Notes under the pieces: model-generated
What the model saw: the letters and a program-made list of their open reading frames with translations, nothing else
Databases searched by the model: none
Told to the model about the DNA's origin: nothing
Shown here: positions 9,027-16,043 of the stretch, piece after piece
Position numbering within the stretch: position 1 is the stretch's first letter
Layout of the letters: each line of letters begins with the position of its first letter
Program-made: the position numbers and the translations under genes
Assembly: GCA_963709505.1 (NCBI GenBank)
Contig: CAVPXC010000010.1
Span: 62,001-126,000 of the forward strand
DNA length: 64,000 bases
Direction: 5' to 3'
Source: CAVPXC01 sp963709505
GTDB lineage: Bacteria; Chloroflexota; Anaerolineae; JAAEKA01

Positions 9027-9076
9027 GATGGCAACCTCTGCAACCTGCAACTTGCCACATGCAACCTGCAACACCC
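9027..9076. repeat. CAACCTG heptamer array
   Basis: Several GCAACCT/GCAACTT units lie just upstream of metG. A related pair in both orientations occurs at 60607-60665. Confidence 0.6.
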
Positions 9077-9099
9077 CGCTCGTATAAGGAGCGAGTCTC

Positions 9100-10878
9100 A
9101 TGACCCAAAAAATCCACGTCTGCGTCGCCTGGCCCTATGCCGCCGGCGACCGCCACATCGGCCACCTGGCGGGCGCGTATTTGCCGCCCGATATCTTCGC
9201 TCGCTATCACCGCCTTGTTGGAAACGAGGTGCTGATGGTCTCCGGCTCGGATACGCACGGCACCCCCATCACTGTGCGCGCGGAGCAGGAAGGTATCAGC
9301 CCGGCCGAGGTGGTCGAGCATTACCATGGCCGCTTTGTCGAGGGTTTCCTGCGCTTCGGCCTGACCTTCGACCTATACACGCATACCGATACGCAGAACC
9401 ATTGGGATGTCACCCACGATCTGTTCTTGCGCCATCTGGAACGACAGTACATCTATCGCGACTACCAGCTCCAGCTCTACGCCTTGGACGACAACCGCTG
9501 GCTGCCCGATCGCTACGTGGAAGGGACTTGCCCGTTCTGCGGCTTCGAGAGCGCGCGCGGTGATCAGTGCGACAACTGCGGCCGTACCTACGACGCCGTC
9601 GAGCTTCTGAATCCTCGCAGCAAGTTAACCGGAAGCACCGTCATCGAGCCCAGGACGACCGAGCACTTCTTCTTCGACCTGGGCAAGTCCACCGACTTTC
9701 TGATCGAGTGGCTGAACCGCTCCGACAAGGCCGAATGGCGCCCAAACGTGATCAACGCGGCCCGCTCGCAGGCCGAAAGCCGCGAGCTGCGCGGCCGGCC
9801 GATTACCCGCGACCTGGACTGGGGCATCACGATCCCGGTGCCGGGCTATGGCGACAAGCGCATCTACGTCTGGTACGACGCAGTGATCGGCTACCTCTCG
9901 GCTACGAAGGAATGGGCGTTGATCATGGGTGAGCCTGAGGCCTGGAAAGCGTGGTGGCAGGAAGGGGGCGACGTGGAGTCCTTCTACTTCATCGGCAAGG
10001 ACAACATTCCCTTCCATGCCATTATCTGGCCTGCCATGCTCCACGGATATGGTCCGGTCGTCGGGGAAAGCTGGTGGCTAAAGCTACCGACCGACGTGCC
10101 GGCCAACGAGTACCTGACGCTGGGCGACTTCAAGTTCAGCACCAGCTTCGGCAACGTCATCAGCATCAACGAGGCAACTGAGCGCTACCAGGTCGATGCC
10201 TGGCGCTATGCCCTGACCGCGATGGCGCCCGAGACGCAGGACAGCGAGTTCACCTGGCAGGAGTTCGTGCGCCGGGTCAACACCGAGCTGGTCGCCAACT
10301 GGGGCAACCTGGTCAATCGCATGCTGGGCTTCGCCTTCAAGCAGTTTGACGGGCGCATCCCGGAGCCGGGCGAACTGGACGAGGCTGACTGGGCATTGCT
10401 GGGCACGGTCGAAGGTGGGTTCGAGAGCGTGGGCGCGCTCTATGCCGCGCGTAAATTCAAGCAAGCGCTGGACGCCGCGCTGCGGCTGAGCCAGGAGGTC
10501 AACCGCTACGTCAACGACAAGGCCCCCTGGCAAGCGGTCAAGACCGACCGTTTAGCCGCGGCGACGTCGGTCTACGTTTGTCTCCAGGCTATCGACTGGC
10601 TCAAGTTGCTTTTCGCGCCGGTGCTACCTTTCAGCTCGCAGCAAGTACATGCCTATCTCGGCTACGATACCGAGCTATTCGGCCGCCAGTACACCGAAGT
10701 CATCGAGGACGCCCGCGGCCAACACACCGCGCTGCGCTACGATCACACCGGGGCCGCCGGCCGCTGGGCGCCGAGCCGGCTGCAGTCCGGCCAGGCGTTG
10801 CAGAAGCCGCAGGCGCTGTTTGTCAAGCTCGACGAAAGTGTGGTCGAAGAAGAGCTGGCGCGCATGGGCGAGAAATAG
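9100..10878 (+). CDS. metG: Methionyl-tRNA synthetase
   Basis: Charges tRNA-Met; 592 residues and intact. The class I HIGH motif is at residues 19-22 (DRHIGHLAGAYLPPD). A zinc knuckle CPFCGFESARGDQCDNC lies in the connective peptide near residue 145. The anticodon-binding helix bundle follows (NTELVANWGNLVNRML). The second signature, normally KMSKS, reads KFSTS here (DFKFSTSFGNVISI, about residue 345); lysine and serine are kept. No C-terminal tRNA-binding EMAP domain is present. Start ATG at 9100 follows AAGGAGCGAGTCTC with a clear Shine-Dalgarno. A strong terminator lies 33 bases after the stop. Confidence 0.95.
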   Translation: MTQKIHVCVAWPYAAGDRHIGHLAGAYLPPDIFARYHRLVGNEVLMVSGSDTHGTPITVRAEQEGISPAEVVEHYHGRFVEGFLRFGLTFDLYTHTDTQNHWDVTHDLFLRHLERQYIYRDYQLQLYALDDNRWLPDRYVEGTCPFCGFESARGDQCDNCGRTYDAVELLNPRSKLTGSTVIEPRTTEHFFFDLGKSTDFLIEWLNRSDKAEWRPNVINAARSQAESRELRGRPITRDLDWGITIPVPGYGDKRIYVWYDAVIGYLSATKEWALIMGEPEAWKAWWQEGGDVESFYFIGKDNIPFHAIIWPAMLHGYGPVVGESWWLKLPTDVPANEYLTLGDFKFSTSFGNVISINEATERYQVDAWRYALTAMAPETQDSEFTWQEFVRRVNTELVANWGNLVNRMLGFAFKQFDGRIPEPGELDEADWALLGTVEGGFESVGALYAARKFKQALDAALRLSQEVNRYVNDKAPWQAVKTDRLAAATSVYVCLQAIDWLKLLFAPVLPFSSQQVHAYLGYDTELFGRQYTEVIEDARGQHTALRYDHTGAAGRWAPSRLQSGQALQKPQALFVKLDESVVEEELARMGEK

Positions 10879-10911
10879 GCGGTCACCCGCATACTGGGAT
10901 TCTCGGAGCCG

Positions 10912-10951
10912 AAAAAGACGGGCACGGCCAGAAGGCCGTGCCCGTCTTTTT
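10912..10951 (+). terminator. Intrinsic terminator of metG
   Basis: An 18-bp perfect stem (AAAAAGACGGGCACGGCC with its complement), four-base loop AGAA, ending in a T run. It works for either strand because of the flanking A and T runs. Confidence 0.85.
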
Positions 10952-10978
10952 CTTTCGGGTGTATTTGAATCCGGTGGG

Positions 10979-11064
10979 TAGGGGCGGGTCTTGCACCCGC
11001 CCGGTCTTGCACCCGCCCCTACGTGGCATATGCAAGGCCGGGCGGGCGCAAGGCCCGCCCCTAC
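10979..11064. repeat. TAGGGGCGGGT palindromic repeats
   Basis: Three arms of a repeat built on GGGGCGGGTCTTGCACCCGC and its inverse, between the metG terminator and the convergent ligase gene. A related unit is at 49331-49382. Confidence 0.7.
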
Positions 11065-11077
11065 GTGCCCCGCGTGA

Positions 11078-13564
11078 TCAGTTGTCCATCAGCGCGCGGC
11101 GGATCACCTTGCCTACCGATGATTTAGGCAGCTCCGGACGCAGCTCGATCATGGCCGGCACCGCCGGCTCGTCCAATCGGCGGCGGCACAGCTCCAACAG
11201 TTCCGACTGTGTTAACTCGACTCCAGGCCGGGGAACGACGAAGGCTTTGACGCTCGGACGGCCATCGGGTCCTGGCATGCCGATCACCGCGACCTCCTGC
11301 ACCTTGTTGTTCTCGTACAGCACTTCCTCTACATCGCGCGGGTAAATGCTCTGTCCGTCCACGACGATGATCTCCGAAGTGCGGCCGATGATCTGGAAAA
11401 AACCGTCTGCGTCCATCACGGCCAGGTCGCCGGTGTGCAGCCAGCCATCTTGCAGCGCCCGGGTGCCATCTTGGCCCCAATAGCCCTGCATGACCTGCGG
11501 TCCTTTTACCAGGAGCTCGCCAACCTGGCCTTGGGGCAAGTCTTTACCGGTGGCGAGATCGACGATTCGTGCGTCGGTGTTGGGTAGGGGCACGCCGACC
11601 GAGCCGGCGCGATGCCCGCCCATGGGGTCGGCATGCGTCACCGGCGCGGCCTCGGTCAGTCCGTAGCCCTCGATCAAGCGCGCCTTTGTCAGCTTCTCGA
11701 ACAACTCCTGTACCTCGACCGGCAACGGCGCGGCGCCGCTGATGCAGGCACGGATGGTTGGTAGGCCGTAGCTGCGAACGTTGGCCGCGCGGGTGAGGGC
11801 TGCGAACATCGAGGGCACCCCTGGAAAGAAGCTCGGCTTCTGCGCCCAGATCTGCTGAAGCACCTGCTCCAGCTCAAAAGCGGGCAACAACAACATCGTG
11901 GCGCCCAAGGCGATCGGCAAGTTCATCGCCACGGTCATGCCGTAACTGTGCAACAATGGGAGGACTGACAAGAATACCTCCTGGCCGTATTGCAGATCGG
12001 GCAACCAATGACGGGTTTGTAGGGTATTCGCTACCAGGTTGGCGTGGCTCAGGCAAACTCCCTTAGGTGTCTCGGTCGCACCGCTGGTGAAGACGATCGC
12101 CGCCAGGTCGTCGCAGCATACGTCGGAGCGCACCGGATGAACCGGAGCGTCTCGCAGCAGCTCGGCCATGGGCCGGCCGACGCTGGTGGCCTCCTCAGCA
12201 TCAGGGCCCGCCTCAGTCCCTTCCACTTCCAGTCGGTGGATCATCTCGCGGTGCGCGTCGGTGATACTTGACGCCGGCAGGTCGGCCATGATCACGTCGC
12301 GAATGGCGGTGGCCTTGCGCACCGCACGCGCCAGGGGTTCGAAGTCTTTCAAGGTCACCAACACTTCGGCGCCAGTCTGTTTGGCCTGGTCGGTAACCAA
12401 GGCGACATCGGCGTCGAGGCTGGGGAGGACAACAACAGCCCCCACCTTCAAGGTGCCATAGTAGGCTACGATCAGCTCGGGCATATTGGGCAGCAGGAGC
12501 ATGACCCGGTCGCCCGGCTGGATGCCCAGTCCATGCAGGACGTGAGCAAATTGGTTGGCCCGCTCGTTGAGACGGCGGTAGGTCAACCGCTGGCCCGCGA
12601 AGATCGTGGCCGTTCGTTTGGGCAGCCATTCGGCTGCGCTCTCCAGGAAGTCCTGAAGCGGACGGGGCGGGATGGGCACGCTTCGAGGGGTGCCCTTGCT
12701 GTAAGCCTTGAACCACGGCCGGCTGGCTGATCCGTCTGTCTCCTCCTGGCCGCGCCATGAGGTGCGCCGCTCGTCCTGCTCGATAAAGCGCTCGATGGCC
12801 CGGTTGACGGCCTGGTGGCGTTCTATCTGCACCTTGTGTTTGGACGCGCCCACGTCCACCACCTGCGAGCCGGGGATGATCTTGCCGACGTCCTCAAAGG
12901 CGGCGCGGGGAAAGTAGGTGTCACGCTCGCCGGTAATGACCAGAGTCGGCGCCTGGATCGCGCGCATCAGCGCCCAGCCCTGCCATTGGACCATGTTGTT
13001 GAGCGCCATGCGCTTCATCACGTGCACTTCGGCGTTCCAGAGAGGCCGGTAGTCCCATACCGGACGCAACATTGCCGTCGGCACGTGATAGGCCAACAAT
13101 ACGGGTTTGGGCAAAGGAAACTCGCCGGCCGTGGCGACGAGCACCAACTCCTCGATCTGCTCCGGATGAGCGCTGGCGTACTCGACGCAGATCGCGCCGC
13201 CGAAGGAGTGGCCGACGAGCACGAACCGGGGCGGTAGCGCCAGCGCCTGGGTGATGGCGTAGAGATCGGCCACGAGCTCGGGCATGGTGTAACGGGTATA
13301 GGGTGCGTCGCTCTGGCCGTGGCCGCGCAAATCGGGCGCCACTACCCGATACTCTTTGGAGAAGTGGTTGATCTGGAATTCCCAAGTTTCGGCACAGCCG
13401 GCGTAGCCGTGAACGAACACAATCGTTCGCTCCACGCCCTCAGGCCGGATGTCGATCACGCTTAGCTCGTCACTTACCACGCCCGGGATCGGCACGCCCA
13501 CCCGGTAAAGGTCGAAGTCGAGCTGGATATCGCTGCGTTTGATGCCTCGCAGCTTGTGCTTCAT
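11078..13564 (-). CDS. Alpha/beta hydrolase - acyl-CoA synthetase fusion
   Basis: An 828-residue two-domain enzyme. Residues 40-262 are an alpha/beta hydrolase with oxyanion HGY, nucleophile S120 in GHSFGG, D215 (GERDTYF) and H243. Residues 305-828 are an AMP-binding ligase with P-loop TSGATETPKG at 493-502, YGLTEAAP, GWLHTGDLA and the A10 lysine K819 (PKSSVGKVIRR). The ligase half adenylates a carboxylic acid and would pass it to CoA; the hydrolase half could release or supply an acid from an ester or thioester. The substrate is unknown. The P-loop departs from the consensus TSGTTGxPKG at two positions. The gene stands alone between metG (convergent) and the CHAT operon (divergent). Confidence 0.85.
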   Translation of the reverse strand: MKHKLRGIKRSDIQLDFDLYRVGVPIPGVVSDELSVIDIRPEGVERTIVFVHGYAGCAETWEFQINHFSKEYRVVAPDLRGHGQSDAPYTRYTMPELVADLYAITQALALPPRFVLVGHSFGGAICVEYASAHPEQIEELVLVATAGEFPLPKPVLLAYHVPTAMLRPVWDYRPLWNAEVHVMKRMALNNMVQWQGWALMRAIQAPTLVITGERDTYFPRAAFEDVGKIIPGSQVVDVGASKHKVQIERHQAVNRAIERFIEQDERRTSWRGQEETDGSASRPWFKAYSKGTPRSVPIPPRPLQDFLESAAEWLPKRTATIFAGQRLTYRRLNERANQFAHVLHGLGIQPGDRVMLLLPNMPELIVAYYGTLKVGAVVVLPSLDADVALVTDQAKQTGAEVLVTLKDFEPLARAVRKATAIRDVIMADLPASSITDAHREMIHRLEVEGTEAGPDAEEATSVGRPMAELLRDAPVHPVRSDVCCDDLAAIVFTSGATETPKGVCLSHANLVANTLQTRHWLPDLQYGQEVFLSVLPLLHSYGMTVAMNLPIALGATMLLLPAFELEQVLQQIWAQKPSFFPGVPSMFAALTRAANVRSYGLPTIRACISGAAPLPVEVQELFEKLTKARLIEGYGLTEAAPVTHADPMGGHRAGSVGVPLPNTDARIVDLATGKDLPQGQVGELLVKGPQVMQGYWGQDGTRALQDGWLHTGDLAVMDADGFFQIIGRTSEIIVVDGQSIYPRDVEEVLYENNKVQEVAVIGMPGPDGRPSVKAFVVPRPGVELTQSELLELCRRRLDEPAVPAMIELRPELPKSSVGKVIRRALMDN

Positions 13565-13664
13565 ATACGCTCCTTCCTGGCAAGTGCCATCCGGCGCGAT
13601 GGGAACAGGCGCCGCTAGTGTACCACACTAGCGGGGAGTGGGCAACAGGCGCTGTTGAATCTTA

Positions 13665-13724
13665 GGACTTTCGCTCAACGGGTGTCGATATAGCTTCCTA
13701 CTCGACCTGCGTTGAGCGAAAGTC
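13665..13724. repeat. 60-bp palindromic element (GGACTTTCGCTCAACG ends)
   Basis: Ends GGACTTTCGCTCAACG and CGTTGAGCGAAAGTC are complementary. The centre contains CCTACTCGACC, also found in the elements at 20082-20214. Confidence 0.75.
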
Positions 13725-13756
13725 AAGAATCAGCTGAAGTTCACATAAATTGGTAC

Positions 13757-13784
13757 TTGCATTATTGGAGAGTTGTGGTACAAT
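13757..13784 (+). promoter_or_regulatory. Likely promoter of the CHAT-nSTAND operon
   Basis: TTGCAT (13757-13762), 16-base spacer, TACAAT (13779-13784). A CACATAA/TTATGTG imperfect inverted repeat straddles it. The distance to the ATG at 13944 leaves a 5' leader of about 150 bases containing a palindromic element. Confidence 0.45.
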
Positions 13785-13821
13785 TATGTTATGTGACTAT
13801 GTCAAGCCTTCGCTTTGACAT

Positions 13822-13884
13822 AGGACTTATGCAAAATGCTGGTCGAGTGGGCCGCTGTATCTAGACTCATTTTGCGTAGGTCCT
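13822..13884. repeat. 63-bp MITE-like palindrome with AGGACTTATGCAAAATG ends
   Basis: Terminal arms 13822-13838 and 13868-13884 are complementary apart from two positions. The same ends (AGGACTTACGCAAAACG) bound the 133-bp element at 20082-20214. No transposase is nearby. Confidence 0.75.
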
Positions 13885-13943
13885 GTGTCAATCACTTCAC
13901 GTAGGACAGGCAGCCTAACGGCACATTCCAGACCGCATCGCAG

Positions 13944-16043
13944 ATGAAACGCCGTATCTATCTACCCTTTCATATTCAGATCGTGCGCGCAGTCGATGGC
14001 TATCGGACGAGGGTACTCAACTCGCCAGCCGGTCAGTCATCAGCCGAATTCCAGCGGCCCCTTCTGCCGGACGATCCTACATCGTGGCAGTCAGATCTGT
14101 GGCAGCATGGACAACGGTCTGGCGGGTCATCGACGAAGTCACCGATCAAGGCCATGGGAACCGCCTTGTTCGATGCGCTTTTCCACGATGATGTGCTAGT
14201 TTGCTTCACGCAAAGCCTGGCCCTAGCGCGTAACCGGGAAGCCGGTCTGCGCATTAAGCTGCATTTGGGGGAGGTACCCGAGCTGGCCAATCTGCCTTGG
14301 GAATACCTCTACTATTCAGCCCTCAATCGCTTTCTGGCGCTTTCCATCGACACCACCCTGGTTCACTATCTCGATCTACCCCGGAACGCGCCGCCCCTGT
14401 CTGTAACGCTGCCGCTGCGTGTGTTGGCCGTCATGGCCAGCCCGCACGATCTGCAGCCGCTGGATACTGCCAGGGAGTGGGCAAACCTACAGGCCTCGTT
14501 GGGTGAGCTGGAGCAGTACGGCCTGGTACACCTGGAAAGCATCAAAGAGGCTAGCCTCAGTGCATTGCAGAGCACCCTGCGGCGACAGACCTACCACGTG
14601 CTGCACTTTGCAGGGCACGGTGCATTTAGTGCCGACGGGCAGGATGGGGCGCTCATGTTTTGCGATGCCAGTGGCCAGGCGGATCTGGTCACTGGTCGTG
14701 AGCTGGGGGTGATTCTTGGCGACGCGCCCTCGCTGAGGTTGGTAGTGCTCAACGCTTGCGAGGGATCGCTCACCTCGGAAGCCAATGCATTTGCCGGAAC
14801 TGCGCAAGTCCTGGTGCAGCAGGGAATCCCTGCGGCGATTGCCATGCAGTCTCAGATCTCCGACGCGGCCGCGATAACGCTATCTCGTGAGTTCTACGCG
14901 GCGTTGGCCGATGGCTATCCGGTCGATGCTGCGCTCACCGAAGCGCGCAAGGCGATTTCCACTCGCCATAAGAACGGCGAGTGGGGTATACCGCGGTTGT
15001 TGATGCACGCAAGTGATGGCATCTTGTGGGAGATGAACGCGCCGGCTACGACGCAGGAAGCGCTGGTGGCCCAGGCAGTCGATACCAGCTTGACAATCTT
15101 GGTCAGCGTGATGCGCAGGCCGGACATGCGCAAAAGAGTCGTTGCGCTCCGCACGGATTTCGAGGCGGCCAGCGAGCAGATCGATCTTCTGAGCAACTAC
15201 AAGGACCTGCACGACCTGTTGCATAACCTGCAGTTCCTTTGCTACAACGGCATTGTGCAGGAGGCCAGGCGTTTTCCCGAAGATGAGACGGCGTTGGGCA
15301 TCCTGATGGACCATGAGCTGACGTTTCATGACTTTGTCACTCGCTTGCAGGAGGTAGCGGCGCGTCCATCTATGCCGGCGAGTGAGATGGCCTGGATCCA
15401 AGAACTCGTCCTGGCCCGTGCCCACATGCAAACAGCCATCGAGGCTCTGGACGATGAGCCGCTGAAGCGGGCTATGTGGCTTGTCAAACGAGTGCTGGAT
15501 CGTCATCCCACACGGATTAACGAGCGACTCAACGCTGCCGCACGAGCCCTCCGCCTGGCCACAATCCAGCAAGCCATGGCATCGATCCGCGCCGAACTCA
15601 GGCGTCTCCAGCTTAGCCCGGAGCAGGTGCAACAGTTCGAGGTGGGCGTGCGGGCGTTGGGCGATCTTAGCCGTCACTTGGCGGCGTTGGTCGACGATCA
15701 CGACAGTTGGCAAGCCATCGACCTGGAGCTGCGCCGTATCGAGGCTGTGATGGGTCACGACCTGGAGGAGCTGCAGCTCTCCTGGCCGGATTTGAAGGCT
15801 AAGGTCGAGCCGCTCTGCCGCGATGGTGGGGCGCCGTGGGTCGAAGCCCTGCACAAGGACGGCGACAGTCTCGACAGAGCCTTGGCCGCCCATAATCCGA
15901 TCAAGATCAGACAATCCTTCCAACGCTACCGCAGGCATGCAGGCAATCGCTTTTTTCAGGTTGACACTGATCTCAAGGCGCTGTGCCACGAATTACGTTC
16001 GCTGGGCGAGCCACTTTCTGCCACGTTCAGGATGCTTGTATGA
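13944..16043 (+). CDS. CHAT-domain (caspase-HetF-associated) protease, predicted effector
   Basis: A 699-residue cytoplasmic protein. Residues 65-340 form a CHAT domain of the caspase clan: NLPWEYLYY, then the catalytic histidine H225 in LHFAGHGAF and the catalytic cysteine C272 in VLNACEGS, followed by GIPAAIAMQ and AITLSREFYAAL typical of the fold. Residues 350-699 are alpha-helical with no recognised enzyme motif; they may receive the signal or hold substrate. No TPRs are seen. The stop overlaps the start of the nSTAND ATPase by four bases (ATGA), implying coupled translation and a shared complex. CHAT proteases in STAND operons are predicted cell-death or defence effectors; activity and substrate here are inferred. 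No strong Shine-Dalgarno precedes the ATG. Confidence 0.85.
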   Translation: MKRRIYLPFHIQIVRAVDGYRTRVLNSPAGQSSAEFQRPLLPDDPTSWQSDLWQHGQRSGGSSTKSPIKAMGTALFDALFHDDVLVCFTQSLALARNREAGLRIKLHLGEVPELANLPWEYLYYSALNRFLALSIDTTLVHYLDLPRNAPPLSVTLPLRVLAVMASPHDLQPLDTAREWANLQASLGELEQYGLVHLESIKEASLSALQSTLRRQTYHVLHFAGHGAFSADGQDGALMFCDASGQADLVTGRELGVILGDAPSLRLVVLNACEGSLTSEANAFAGTAQVLVQQGIPAAIAMQSQISDAAAITLSREFYAALADGYPVDAALTEARKAISTRHKNGEWGIPRLLMHASDGILWEMNAPATTQEALVAQAVDTSLTILVSVMRRPDMRKRVVALRTDFEAASEQIDLLSNYKDLHDLLHNLQFLCYNGIVQEARRFPEDETALGILMDHELTFHDFVTRLQEVAARPSMPASEMAWIQELVLARAHMQTAIEALDDEPLKRAMWLVKRVLDRHPTRINERLNAAARALRLATIQQAMASIRAELRRLQLSPEQVQQFEVGVRALGDLSRHLAALVDDHDSWQAIDLELRRIEAVMGHDLEELQLSWPDLKAKVEPLCRDGGAPWVEALHKDGDSLDRALAAHNPIKIRQSFQRYRRHAGNRFFQVDTDLKALCHELRSLGEPLSATFRMLV

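Larger units (their letters stand above)
13565..13943. other. Divergent regulatory region upstream of the CHAT operon
   Basis: No gene. It holds two palindromic elements (13665-13724 and 13822-13884) and a promoter (13757-13784) that is itself flanked by an imperfect inverted repeat (CACATAA...TTATGTG, 13742-13796), a possible operator. Confidence 0.5.

Noticed and set aside
14880..15989. Long minus-strand ORF of 369 codons
   Set aside because: Antisense to the intact CHAT gene; no recognisable motif or ribosome site.
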